Assembly: GCA_017545095.1 (NCBI GenBank)
Contig: JAFYCU010000283.1
Span: forward strand, 1 to 15,456
Origin: Muribaculaceae bacterium
Lineage (GTDB): Bacteria; Bacteroidota; Bacteroidia; Bacteroidales; Muribaculaceae
Length of the DNA: 15,456 nt
Direction: 5' to 3'
A program made the position numbers and the translations under genes. The notes under the pieces were generated by a model, which worked only from the letters and a program-made list of their open reading frames with translations, ran no database searches and was not told the DNA's origin. Position 1 is the first letter of the stretch. Each line of letters opens with the position of its first letter. Positions 6,820-14,205 of this stretch are shown one piece after another.

Positions 6820-7878
6820 ATGAACCTGCTTTCGATTCTCGCGTTGTCGCTGGTGTCGCTCTTGCAGAGCAACAACCAGGTCGACCTCGTGTTTGTGGGC
6901 GATGCCATGCAGCATGCTCCTCAGCTCAGTGCCGCACACCGTGGCGGAGGGGTCTACGACTACTCGCCCTGCTTTCGCTATGTGGAAGACGACATCCGCT
7001 GGGCCGACTATGCCGTGGTGAACCTGGAGTGTCCGCTGGGCGGGGCTCCCTACACCGGCTATCCCGCCTTCAGCGCCCCCGACAGTTATGCCGCGCAGCT
7101 CAAGCAGTCGGGATTCGACCTCTTTCTCACGGCCAACAACCACTGCCTCGACCGCCGCGACCGGGGCTTGCGCCGCACCATCACCGCGCTCGACTCGCTG
7201 GGCATTCCCCACATCGGCACCTATGCCAATCCCGTTGCGCGCAGCCAGCAGGTGCCGTTTGTCACTACCATCAAGGGGGTGAAGTTTGCGTTCCTCAGCT
7301 ATACCTACGGCACCAACGGCATCACCGTGCAGGGCGATGCCGTGGTCGACCACATTGACCGCGACCTGATTGCCCGCGACCTACAAGCCGCCCGCGACCG
7401 GGGGGCGCAGGTGCTGTGCGTCAACCTGCACTGGGGCATTGAATATCAGTTGCAGCCGGTGCAGAGCCAGCGCGACTTGGCCGACTGGCTCGTGGAGCAA
7501 GGTGTGGACTTAATTATCGGTGGGCATCCCCATGTGGTGGAGCCCATGGAGATGCGCCACAGCCAGGCATGGGACAAGGACGTGCTGCTCGTCTATAGCA
7601 TGGGTAACTTTATCAGCAACCAGCGCGACATCGACTGCCGTGGCGGGGCCATGGTGAAGGTGTCGGTGACGATGTGCGGCTCCAAGCCCCGCGTGCACGA
7701 CCCCCATTGCAAACTCTTCTTTGTGCAGAAACCCACCTTCCACGGCGAGAACTATGTGCTGATTCCCGAAAGCCGCTCCGACCTGCTGCGACCCGACTCA
7801 CGGGGCGAGTTCGCACGTTTCATGCAACGAACCCACGACTTGGTGTTGAGCCACAACCAGGGCGTGCCGGCAGAATGA
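6820..7878 (+). CDS. CapA-family (PGA_cap) metallophosphatase-like protein
   Basis: The 352-aa protein is a calcineurin-like metallophosphatase of the CapA/PgsA type. Members were first linked to poly-gamma-glutamate capsule synthesis, but most have no proven role. Motifs in order are FVGDAM (25-30), NLECPL (68-73), TANNHCLD (104-111), HWGIEY (204-209), GGHPHV (234-239) and MGNF (261-264), which should form the metal site. The hydrophobic N-terminus (LLSILALSLVSLLQ) could be an export signal, although it has no basic residue in front. The start at 6820 lies 5 nt after the folD stop; the longer open frame lies inside folD and is rejected. No capB/capC partners are visible, so capsule synthesis should not be assumed. 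It ends just before the 7883-7906 hairpin. Confidence 0.85.
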   Translation: MNLLSILALSLVSLLQSNNQVDLVFVGDAMQHAPQLSAAHRGGGVYDYSPCFRYVEDDIRWADYAVVNLECPLGGAPYTGYPAFSAPDSYAAQLKQSGFDLFLTANNHCLDRRDRGLRRTITALDSLGIPHIGTYANPVARSQQVPFVTTIKGVKFAFLSYTYGTNGITVQGDAVVDHIDRDLIARDLQAARDRGAQVLCVNLHWGIEYQLQPVQSQRDLADWLVEQGVDLIIGGHPHVVEPMEMRHSQAWDKDVLLVYSMGNFISNQRDIDCRGGAMVKVSVTMCGSKPRVHDPHCKLFFVQKPTFHGENYVLIPESRSDLLRPDSRGEFARFMQRTHDLVLSHNQGVPAE

Positions 7879-7882
7879 AAAA

Positions 7883-7906
7883 GTGCGTCATCTTTTGATG
7901 GCGCAC
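7883..7906 (-). terminator. hairpin terminator between convergent genes
   Basis: A 10-bp stem with one wobble pair (GTGCGTCATC / GATGGCGCAC) and a TTTT loop lies between the convergent CapA-like and lipoprotein genes. Read leftward, it is followed by T5 (bases 7882-7878), a good intrinsic terminator for the - strand cluster. Read rightward, it is followed only by a CT-rich stretch, so it may work in both directions but more weakly for the + strand. Confidence 0.7.
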
Positions 7907-7959
7907 ACTCTCTCTTTGGTCATGACGAGCATTCAACTGATGGGATTTGGCCCGCAGGT

Positions 7960-8370
7960 TCACTTGTTGAGCATCATCTTCCATTCGCCATCGCGGCGCA
8001 CCATTTCGGTTTGGCCTTCGTTGTTCGACCCGTCGCCATAGGTGATGCGGGCTTTGACAATGGCGGTGCTGTCGCCAGGTTGAATGGTTTCCTCAATAAT
8101 TTCGATGCTCTTGATGCCGCCTTTCTTCTCCATTTCGGCTTCCGACATCTTCAACAGTCCAATCAGGGCTTGCTTCGTGCTGTTCACTTTGGCGGTGTCG
8201 CCGGCCATCGAGCTGAAGTCATAGCCCTCCACATAGCCCTCGTAGTTCTTTGATTGGAGCTGTTCGGCATAGCTCTTGTAGGCACTACCGGGCGTGGAGC
8301 CTTTGCAGCCGGGCAGGAGCAGTGCTATCATAGCTACTACTGCACACAGGATCAATGATTTGATTTTCAT
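7960..8370 (-). CDS. small lipoprotein, DUF4878-like
   Basis: The 136-aa protein has a lipoprotein signal (MKIK start, hydrophobic core, LPGC with Cys22), so it should be anchored in the envelope. The rest is a compact alpha+beta domain: Ala/Tyr-rich helices (AYKSYAEQLQSKNYEGYVEGY), then strands ending in MVRRDGEWKMMLNK. This terminal pattern is typical of DUF4878/NTF2-like lipoproteins common in Bacteroidales, whose function is unknown. It is the last gene of a three-gene - strand cluster, 23 nt after the cysteine hydrolase, and is followed by the 7883-7906 terminator. No enzymatic residues are evident. Confidence 0.82.
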   Translation of the reverse strand: MKIKSLILCAVVAMIALLLPGCKGSTPGSAYKSYAEQLQSKNYEGYVEGYDFSSMAGDTAKVNSTKQALIGLLKMSEAEMEKKGGIKSIEIIEETIQPGDSTAIVKARITYGDGSNNEGQTEMVRRDGEWKMMLNK

Positions 8371-8393
8371 AACGGAATTAGTTGTTATAGGGG

Positions 8394-8999
8394 TTAATAA
8401 TTCATGATGATTGTCACTTTGGGGTTGTCGAGCACTTGGCTGGGGAAGGCATAATCACCCTCAAATCCTGGCAGGCTCACGTGCCGCAGCTGCGTGGGTT
8501 CCAGATTGATGCCTGCGGCGGCATAACACCGTATCACCAACTCGGTGCAATATAGGGCGGTGGTGTCGTGCAGGTTGTAGTGGTGGTCGAAGGGGGTGTG
8601 ACGTGCTACCACGGCGATAGCCTCGTTGGCCGCCCGTTGGCGTGAAGAAGGGGATGCTTGCACACGCGCCACAGCACCCCGGGCAGCACGCACGGGAAGG
8701 AAGAAATGGGTCAATGGATCCATTTTCACCGTGTCAGGACCACCGTCGTCGCGTTCACCCGGCACAGCGTGCGCCACCATCCATTGGCCGTTGCGCCACA
8801 CCACAATGCCCATGTGCGAGTAGGTGGCTGCACTGTCGGCTGCCAGCACAGCGCGGCTGGCCACGCTCAGTCCACGGCGCACAACCAAGTCGCCGGCCTG
8901 CAAGGCTTGCGTGTCGATTGGCACGGAGGTGTCGTCATGCACGCAGCAGGAAAGCACCAGAGCCAGCACAGGCAATGAATGGATGAGCCACGGGGTCAT
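8394..8999 (-). CDS. YiiX-like papain-fold cysteine hydrolase, putative lipoprotein
   Basis: The 201-aa protein resembles the permuted NlpC/P60 (YiiX/YebB-type) family, in which the catalytic His comes before the Cys. AGDLVVRRG (35-43) opens the domain, SHMGIV with His62 is the likely histidine, and FDHHYN...YCTELV with Cys151 the likely nucleophile. Relatives act on amide, ester or thioester bonds in cell wall or lipid substrates; the substrate here is unknown. The N-terminus is hydrophobic and ends in LVLSCC, a plausible but imperfect lipobox (Cys18). The open frame reaches back to 9059, but ATG at 8999 is chosen because it overlaps the stop of the CPBP gene as ATGA and puts the signal sequence at the N-terminus. 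Translation is probably coupled to that gene. Confidence 0.8.
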   Translation of the reverse strand: MTPWLIHSLPVLALVLSCCVHDDTSVPIDTQALQAGDLVVRRGLSVASRAVLAADSAATYSHMGIVVWRNGQWMVAHAVPGERDDGGPDTVKMDPLTHFFLPVRAARGAVARVQASPSSRQRAANEAIAVVARHTPFDHHYNLHDTTALYCTELVIRCYAAAGINLEPTQLRHVSLPGFEGDYAFPSQVLDNPKVTIIMNY

Positions 9000-9928
9000 G
9001 GTGTGGGAATGGTGTTTTCGGGTAGAGCTGCAAGGATTTGCTTTTTTCGCCTCATCCACAGCACGATGATTGCGATGGTCGCAATCGCGCTGGCCAGAGC
9101 CAGCCAGGGAAACTCACCGTGCTTGGGCACACCCAGCGAGTCGAGGCTGTTGGTGGACACGAGTTCGCGATTCTCCAGCCAACTGACCACAACCACCAGG
9201 CTGTTGTTGAGCGCATGGGCGATGATGGGCACCCACAGCGAGCCGGTGCGCACCAGCAGATAGCCTAACCAGGCTCCGAGCAACATGCGGGGCACGAAGC
9301 CGAAGAACTGAAAGTGGATGGCACTGAACACCATCGCCACCACCCATACGGCCACATGCACGTTACATCGTCCGGCCGTGAGCATCCGCATCAGGCCGCC
9401 ACGGAAGAAGGTCTCCTCGCTCACTCCGGCCATCACGCCCACCACCAGCACATTCAGCAGCAGCACACCCACCGATGTGCCGCCGAGCAGCTCTTCGGTG
9501 GCGGCTTCGGCCATGTCCTCCATGAGTCGCAACAAATCCTCGATGTGGCTCAGCGAGTCGGGCAGGTGAAGCCCTTTGTTCCACTCCACCACCCAGTTCA
9601 TCATCGGCAGCGACAGGGCGCACACTGCGAGCACCACAAGCAGGCTGCTCCACGATGGGGCGCGGTCGAAGCCCATCACACGCATGGGCTGGTGATAGCA
9701 CAATGCCATGGCGACAATGGCCGGAACAATAAACACCAGCACGTCTTGTGCCAGCAGTGCGGCATACATACCCGGGCCGCTTTCCACGTCGATGGAACCT
9801 GCGATGAGCGTGAGCAAGAATGTGACACCGCCAACAACCAGCACACCCACAAGGGCCATAGCAAGCAGGATGAGCACACGCACACCAGTGCTGGTCTGAA
9901 AACGGGGCAGTGGAGGAATATTCATCAT
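8996..9928 (-). CDS. CPBP-family intramembrane metalloprotease
   Basis: The 310-aa membrane protein has about eight hydrophobic segments and the Rce1/CPBP (Abi) signature: EETFFR with Glu171-Glu172 and Arg176, FSAIHF with His205, and HALNN with His238 and Asn242. These form the predicted active site inside the inner membrane. Bacterial relatives process membrane or secreted peptides, and some give self-immunity to bacteriocins; the role here is not determined. The C-terminus has a last transmembrane segment followed by MRRKKQ, suggesting a cytoplasmic tail. Two adjacent ATGs (9928, 9925) could start it. Its stop overlaps the start of the downstream hydrolase. It is the first gene of the - strand cluster and has a TAACTTTG -7 box just upstream. 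Confidence 0.92.
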   Translation of the reverse strand: MMNIPPLPRFQTSTGVRVLILLAMALVGVLVVGGVTFLLTLIAGSIDVESGPGMYAALLAQDVLVFIVPAIVAMALCYHQPMRVMGFDRAPSWSSLLVVLAVCALSLPMMNWVVEWNKGLHLPDSLSHIEDLLRLMEDMAEAATEELLGGTSVGVLLLNVLVVGVMAGVSEETFFRGGLMRMLTAGRCNVHVAVWVVAMVFSAIHFQFFGFVPRMLLGAWLGYLLVRTGSLWVPIIAHALNNSLVVVVSWLENRELVSTNSLDSLGVPKHGEFPWLALASAIATIAIIVLWMRRKKQILAALPENTIPTP

Positions 9929-9943
9929 TTTACGAACAATTTT

Positions 9944-9975
9944 TTTGCAAAGTTAAAAATTTATTTCTAATTTTG
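9944..9975 (+). promoter_or_regulatory. promoter for the DUF4251-like gene
   Basis: TTTG (9944-9947) and TAATTTTG (9968-9975) are separated by 20 bp. The expected start near 9981 leaves a leader of only about 12 nt before the ATG at 9993. Confidence 0.78.
9948..9955 (-). promoter_or_regulatory. -7 box for the CPBP cluster
   Basis: Read on the - strand this is TAACTTTG, a perfect TANNTTTG, about 20 bp before the CPBP start codon. No good TTTG -33 element is seen at the expected distance. The box lies inside the spacer of the rightward promoter at 9944-9975, so the two probably compete for polymerase. Confidence 0.6.
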
Positions 9976-9992
9976 GAGAAAATATTTGTGTT

Positions 9993-10574
9993 ATGATACG
10001 GAAATTATTGGTGTGTATAGCCGTGCTCATTACGCTATGCGCTCAGAGTCAGGTGTTTGACGATATTTATGGTGAATCGGCTTCGTCTGTGCCCACCAGC
10101 GAGGTCAAGGCCGAGCGCAAGGCAAAGCAGCAGCGATTGAAACAGCTCAACGACTCGGTGGCTCACAACCGGGCAGCCTTGGCACTGGAGCGAGGCGAAT
10201 GGGTGCTGCAAGCCGAGAGCGTATCAAACGGCAACTCGGCCTATACCCACCACAATTTGAACGAGAACGCCAATTTCGTCTTTCAGCAAGGCGACCAGGC
10301 CATGGTGCAGGTGGCCCTCAACCAGGTGGACCCGGGGCCGAACGGGTTGGGTGGCATCACGCTTGAAGGGCGTGTGAGCGGAGCAAAGCTGTTGCAAAGC
10401 GATAAGGGTGAGCTGCATTACACCTTCCATGTGTCCAGTGCCCAACTCAATGCTCAGGTGATGGTCACTGTTTTTCGTGACTCGGGACAAGCGATGGCCA
10501 TCGTCTCGCCAACTTTCGGACATGCCGACATCACCCTGTGGGGCAAGTTGGTGCCTTATAAACGCAATCGATAA
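9993..10574 (+). CDS. exported DUF4251-like protein
   Basis: The 193-aa protein begins with a signal peptide (MIRKLLVCIAVLITLCAQSQ), which suggests a periplasmic or envelope location. A charged, helix-prone segment (38-60) follows, then a beta-rich domain (about 65-190). The strand pattern of that domain (GITLEGRV...YTFHVSSA...VMVTVFRDSGQAMAIV...WGKLVP) matches the DUF4251 family of Bacteroidota as I recall it. The function is unknown and no catalytic motif is visible. It is transcribed divergently from the CPBP cluster. Its own promoter and the 8-bp inverted repeat after its stop suggest it is monocistronic. The family assignment is moderately sure; the CDS itself is secure. Confidence 0.78.
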   Translation: MIRKLLVCIAVLITLCAQSQVFDDIYGESASSVPTSEVKAERKAKQQRLKQLNDSVAHNRAALALERGEWVLQAESVSNGNSAYTHHNLNENANFVFQQGDQAMVQVALNQVDPGPNGLGGITLEGRVSGAKLLQSDKGELHYTFHVSSAQLNAQVMVTVFRDSGQAMAIVSPTFGHADITLWGKLVPYKRNR

Positions 10575-10610
10575 ACAAGCTTATTCGTGCGGTTTTTTTC
10601 TCGCTTGTTT
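10573..10610 (+). terminator. possible weak terminator after the DUF4251-like gene
   Basis: AAACAAGC (10573-10580) can pair with GCTTGTTT (10603-10610) across a 22-nt loop that contains T7. The stem overlaps the stop codon and its right arm shares bases with the transketolase -33 box. The stem is AT-rich and no long T-run follows directly, so termination is uncertain. Confidence 0.35.
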
Positions 10611-10640
10611 GTGATGTTTCATTTTTTTGATGTAAATTTG
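10608..10640 (+). promoter_or_regulatory. promoter for transketolase
   Basis: TTTG (10608-10611) and TAAATTTG (10633-10640, perfect TANNTTTG) are 21 bp apart. The predicted start near 10646 gives a leader of about 38 nt. Confidence 0.7.
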
Positions 10641-10683
10641 TGACTTGAATCAATAGTGTGATTTTAAAAACCTCATTTGAGTT

Positions 10684-12711
10684 ATGATTGACGAACAACT
10701 CATGCTGCGTGCAGCCAATAACCTTCGCATTTTGGCCGCCACCCTGGTCGAAAATGCCAATTCAGGACACCCAGGAGGAGCCATGGGTGGAGCCGACTTT
10801 GTGAACGTGCTGTTTTCCAAGTATATGGTTGCCGATCCCGATGACCCGCACTGGCTGGGACGCGACCGGTTTTTCCTGGATCCGGGACACATGTCGCCCA
10901 TGCTTTACAGTGTGCTGCACCTTGCAGGCAAGTACACGACCGATGACCTCAAGCAATTCCGCCAGTGGGGAAGCATCACGCCCGGGCATCCCGAGCTGGA
11001 TGTGGCACATGGTGTGGAAAACACCAGCGGCCCGCTGGGACAGGGACATGTGATGGCTGTGGGATGCGCCATTGCCGAGCGGTTCCTCGCAGCGCGGTTT
11101 GGCGAGGCTTTCGCCCACAAGACCTACGCGTTCATCAGCGATGGAGGCGTGCAGGAAGGCATCTCGCAGGAGGCCGCGCGCATCGCCGGACACTTGGGGC
11201 TGAACCAGCTCATCATGTTCTACGACAGCAACACCGTGCAGCTCTCTACCGACTGCGATGCGGTGACCAACGAAGACACCGCCGCCAAGTATCGTGCATG
11301 GGATTGGAACGTGCTTGAGGTGGATGGCACCAGTGCCACAGCCATTGCCGCCGCACTCGATAACGCGCTTGCCGAGCAGGAGCGACCCACGCTCATCATC
11401 GGTCACACGGTGATGGGACGCGGCTGCGTCAAGGCCGACGGCTCCAGTTTCGAGGGACAATGCAGCACTCACGGTCAGCCCATCGGAAAGAGTGGGGCCG
11501 ACTACGCCAAGACGGTGGTCAACCTGGGGGGCGACCCCGAAAATGCCTGGGCCATCTTCCCCGAAACGGCCGACCTATATGCCTGCCGTGTTGCCGAGCT
11601 GCGCAACATTGTGGCTGAGCGAAAGACACAGCAGAAGGCTTGGGCTCAAGCAAATCCCGAACTGGCTAAGAAACTAGAGCAGTGGGTGAAAGGTGTGCCG
11701 CCGCAGGTCGATTACGCAGCCATCGCGCACAAACCCGGCATTGCCACCCGTGCGGCCAGTGCCAATGTGCTTGCGGAGCTGGGCCGACAGGCAGGAAACA
11801 TGATTGTGTCGAGTGCCGACCTGGCCAACAGCGACAAGACCGATGCATTCCTTAAAGTGGTTGGTGCCTTTGCCCGGCACGACTTCAAGGGGGCTTTCCT
11901 CCATGCCGGTGTGAGTGAATTGGCCATGACGGCCATCATCAACGGCATCGCTCTGCATGGTGGCGTGACAGCGGCTTGCGGCACCTTCTTCGTGTTCAGC
12001 GACTACATGAAACCCGCCGTGCGTCTGTCGGCACTCATGGAACTGCCCGTGAAGTTCATCTGGACCCACGATGCCTTCCGCGTGGGTGAGGACGGACCCA
12101 CCCACGAACCCGTGGAGCAAGAAGCGCAAATCCGACTGATGGAGGAACTCAAGAACCACAGCGGACGCAACAGTATGCTCGTGCTGCGGCCTGCCGATGC
12201 CGCCGAGACCAGCGTGTGCTGGAAGATGGCGATGGACAACACCCTCACACCCACCGCGCTCATCCTGTCGAGGCAGAACATCCCCGACCTGCCCAGCACG
12301 TCGGGCAACCGATACGACGATGCACTCGGGGCATTGCGTGGGGGCTATATTATAAATAAGGTGGAAAATCCCGATGTGGTGCTTGTGGCCAATGGCTCCG
12401 AGGTGTCGACGCTGGTGGCTGCTGCTGCCATCATCGCCCAGCAGGGCATTCGGGCGCAGGTGGTGTCGGTGCCGTCGATAGGGCTCTTCTTGAATCAAGA
12501 TGCCCACTATCGCGAGCAGGTCATCCCCGCGAATGTGCCTTCTTATGGCCTTACCGCAGGGTTGCCTAGCACGCTGTCGAGGGTGGTGAGCGGCCGCATC
12601 GACGGGCTTGATCATTTTGGTGCCTCGGCTCCCTATAAAGTGCTCGACGAAAAGTTCGGTTTTACCCCCGAAAAAGTCGCTCAGAACATCGCGAAATGGC
12701 TCGCAAGATAA
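10684..12711 (+). CDS. tkt: transketolase
   Basis: This cytosolic ThDP-dependent enzyme moves two-carbon ketol units between sugar phosphates in the non-oxidative pentose phosphate pathway. At 675 aa it is full length (E. coli TktA is 663). Recognisable parts are SGHPGG (27-32), GRDRFFLDPGH (59-69), GPLGQG (116-121), the ThDP segment SDGGVQEG...YDSN (152-183), HGQPIG (263-268), the catalytic-Glu region GVSELAMTAIINGIALHGG (409-427, Glu412), THDAFRVGEDGPTHEPVE (461-478), LRPAD (501-505) and DHFGASAPY (643-651). The canonical GDG is SDG here, but the metal ligands Asp153 and Asn183 are kept. I recall this variant from other Bacteroidota transketolases, so it is probably a lineage trait and not a defect. 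It has its own promoter and seems monocistronic. Confidence 0.96.
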   Translation: MIDEQLMLRAANNLRILAATLVENANSGHPGGAMGGADFVNVLFSKYMVADPDDPHWLGRDRFFLDPGHMSPMLYSVLHLAGKYTTDDLKQFRQWGSITPGHPELDVAHGVENTSGPLGQGHVMAVGCAIAERFLAARFGEAFAHKTYAFISDGGVQEGISQEAARIAGHLGLNQLIMFYDSNTVQLSTDCDAVTNEDTAAKYRAWDWNVLEVDGTSATAIAAALDNALAEQERPTLIIGHTVMGRGCVKADGSSFEGQCSTHGQPIGKSGADYAKTVVNLGGDPENAWAIFPETADLYACRVAELRNIVAERKTQQKAWAQANPELAKKLEQWVKGVPPQVDYAAIAHKPGIATRAASANVLAELGRQAGNMIVSSADLANSDKTDAFLKVVGAFARHDFKGAFLHAGVSELAMTAIINGIALHGGVTAACGTFFVFSDYMKPAVRLSALMELPVKFIWTHDAFRVGEDGPTHEPVEQEAQIRLMEELKNHSGRNSMLVLRPADAAETSVCWKMAMDNTLTPTALILSRQNIPDLPSTSGNRYDDALGALRGGYIINKVENPDVVLVANGSEVSTLVAAAAIIAQQGIRAQVVSVPSIGLFLNQDAHYREQVIPANVPSYGLTAGLPSTLSRVVSGRIDGLDHFGASAPYKVLDEKFGFTPEKVAQNIAKWLAR

Positions 12712-12746
12712 AAAAAACGCGTTTTTTTCGAAAATTTTTCGAAAAA
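12711..12746 (+). terminator. AT-rich double hairpin after tkt
   Basis: A7-CGCG-T7 (12711-12728) is a perfect 18-bp palindrome that begins at the last base of the tkt stop codon. It is followed by a second dyad, TTTTTCG (12724-12730) with CGAAAAA (12740-12746). The T-runs inside it could act as U-tracts. Because the stems are mostly A:T, the strength is uncertain. Confidence 0.5.
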
Positions 12747-12772
12747 GCCATTTCTATTCCAAAAAAAGGTTG

Positions 12773-12780
12773 TACATTTG
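12773..12780 (+). promoter_or_regulatory. -7 box for the ompA-like gene
   Basis: TACATTTG matches TANNTTTG perfectly. The best upstream candidate is TTTC at 12751-12754, with 18-bp spacing, which is weak. The predicted start near 12786 gives a leader of about 60 nt, the longest among the promoters assigned here. Confidence 0.6.
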
Positions 12781-12847
12781 CACAATAATTTGCGTGAGTA
12801 GATAGTTTTTTTATTGTTTAACAGATACAAAATTTTAACGTAAGTCT

Positions 12848-14089
12848 ATGAAAAAGATTACCTTAATGGCGCTCGCATGCGCTATGTTCATGGCTCCTGC
12901 TGTGGCAAATGCTCAGGAGGTGACCTATGTGGAGGATCCTGCTCAGGGCTACACTTTCAATCGAATGCAGGACAACTGGTTCATTGGATTGATGGGCGGT
13001 GCAGGTGTCATGATGTCGAAGTATGACCGTGGTGTTGACTTCAGTAACCGCCTCGGCTGGAAGGGCAACCTCGTTATCGGTAAGTGGTTCAGCCCCATCA
13101 TGGGTCTCCGTGTCATGGGTGAGTACAACCAGATGAGAGGTGCCACCGTCAGGGGCTTCGCTATCCGTGATGACCTGAATGGCAAGCTCAACGGTAAGCT
13201 CGGTTCTGACGCTCACTACCAGTTCTTTAACAACATCGGTGTTGCTGGCGACGCTATGCTCAACTTGAGCAACCTCATCGCTGGCTATCGTCCCGGTCGT
13301 TTCTACAACGCTATCCCCTATGTGGGCGCAAGCATCCACTGGGGCTTCTTCAAGAAGAACCGCGATGGCTCGGGCGAGTACAAGTATGCTGGTGAGCACA
13401 GCCCCGCTCGTAACCTCAGCCTCCGTGCTGGTTTGCTCAACACCTTTGCTGTGAGCAACGCTGTCGACATCCTGCTCGACCTCCGCTTCGAGATGATGCA
13501 GGAGCACGTTGATGGCGCGGGCAACCGCTCGTGGAGTGAGTACCCCAGCGCACTCATTGGTGTTGCTTACAAGTTCAACAAGCGTGAGTGGACTGCTCCC
13601 GTGGTGCCCATCTGCCCCACCTACAAGTACACCGATGCTGAGGGTGACGCTCTCGTCGCTCGTCTGCAGGCTGCCGATCGCAAGATTGCCGACCTGGAGA
13701 ACCAGCTCCGCAACTGCGGCAAGCCCGGTCCCCAGCCTGGTCCCCAGCCCGCTGGCGATGCTCCTCTGGCTACCGTCTACTTCCCCATCAACGTCAGCAA
13801 GATTGTTGGTGTGCAGAACGACGTGGTCGACGCTGTTGCTAACGTGATGCTTTCGGAGAGCAAGAACTATCAGCTCACTGGTTGGGCCGATAACTACACT
13901 GGTAACAACCAAATCAACACTCGTCTGCGTAAGGACCGTGTTGCTACCGTGAAGAAGGCTCTTGTTGGCAAGGGTGTTGCTGAGAACCGTCTCGACACTC
14001 AGATCGATGACCGTAACCGTCCCGATGTGGACTTCGGTCCTAAGAGCGCTCCTCTGAGCCGCGCCGTCACCATCGTTCGCGCGAAGTAA
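12848..14089 (+). CDS. OmpA-family outer membrane protein
   Basis: This 413-aa envelope protein should anchor the outer membrane to peptidoglycan. A signal peptide ends at ANA-Q (residue 22). An N-terminal beta-barrel (about 23-245) with alternating aromatic strands follows, then a short helical segment with heptad character (262-290), a Pro-rich linker GPQPGPQP (294-301), and a C-terminal OmpA-like domain (305-413). In that domain GWADNYTG (345-352) and NTRLRKDRV (357-365) correspond to the peptidoglycan-binding Asp348 and Arg364. Two cysteines, Cys256 and Cys290, flank the helix. Codon use is strikingly different from the neighbours, with many GCT, GGT and CGT codons where they use GCC, GGC and CGC. 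This fits a very highly expressed gene and does not look like transfer. A strong terminator follows. Confidence 0.93.
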   Translation: MKKITLMALACAMFMAPAVANAQEVTYVEDPAQGYTFNRMQDNWFIGLMGGAGVMMSKYDRGVDFSNRLGWKGNLVIGKWFSPIMGLRVMGEYNQMRGATVRGFAIRDDLNGKLNGKLGSDAHYQFFNNIGVAGDAMLNLSNLIAGYRPGRFYNAIPYVGASIHWGFFKKNRDGSGEYKYAGEHSPARNLSLRAGLLNTFAVSNAVDILLDLRFEMMQEHVDGAGNRSWSEYPSALIGVAYKFNKREWTAPVVPICPTYKYTDAEGDALVARLQAADRKIADLENQLRNCGKPGPQPGPQPAGDAPLATVYFPINVSKIVGVQNDVVDAVANVMLSESKNYQLTGWADNYTGNNQINTRLRKDRVATVKKALVGKGVAENRLDTQIDDRNRPDVDFGPKSAPLSRAVTIVRAK

Positions 14090-14117
14090 GAAGGAGACAT
14101 TACTCTGTTAATCCAAT

Positions 14118-14156
14118 AAAAAAAGGCTCTGCCCCGTTGGGGGTGGAGCTTTTTTT
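14118..14156 (+). terminator. strong intrinsic terminator after the ompA-like gene
   Basis: An A-run and GGCTCTGCCCC (14125-14135) pair with GGGG...GGAGC (14140-14149) and the following T-run (14150-14156), with loop GTTG. The stem has about 11 pairs, two or three of them wobbles, plus A:T extension. It is the clearest terminator in the window; its A-run could also let it work leftward. Confidence 0.9.
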
Positions 14157-14190
14157 GATGGTTTTGATGGCTTATTTCGCCAACTTGTGC

Positions 14191-14198
14191 TAACTTTG
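14191..14198 (+). promoter_or_regulatory. -7 box for the MATE gene
   Basis: TAACTTTG is a perfect TANNTTTG placed just after the ompA terminator. No TTTG is seen at 19-21 bp; the nearest is 24 bp away (14163-14166). The expected start, about 14202-14206, nearly coincides with the first ATG. Confidence 0.55.
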
Positions 14199-14205
14199 CA
14201 TCTCA

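Noticed and set aside
9000..9059. Longer start for the cysteine hydrolase
   Set aside because: It would place 20 polar residues before the signal sequence and lengthen the overlap with the protease gene; the ATGA overlap is more natural.
9314..9970. His/Gln-rich open frame antisense to the CPBP gene
   Set aside because: Its composition is the typical reverse reading of a membrane protein; the - strand has the clear protease motifs.
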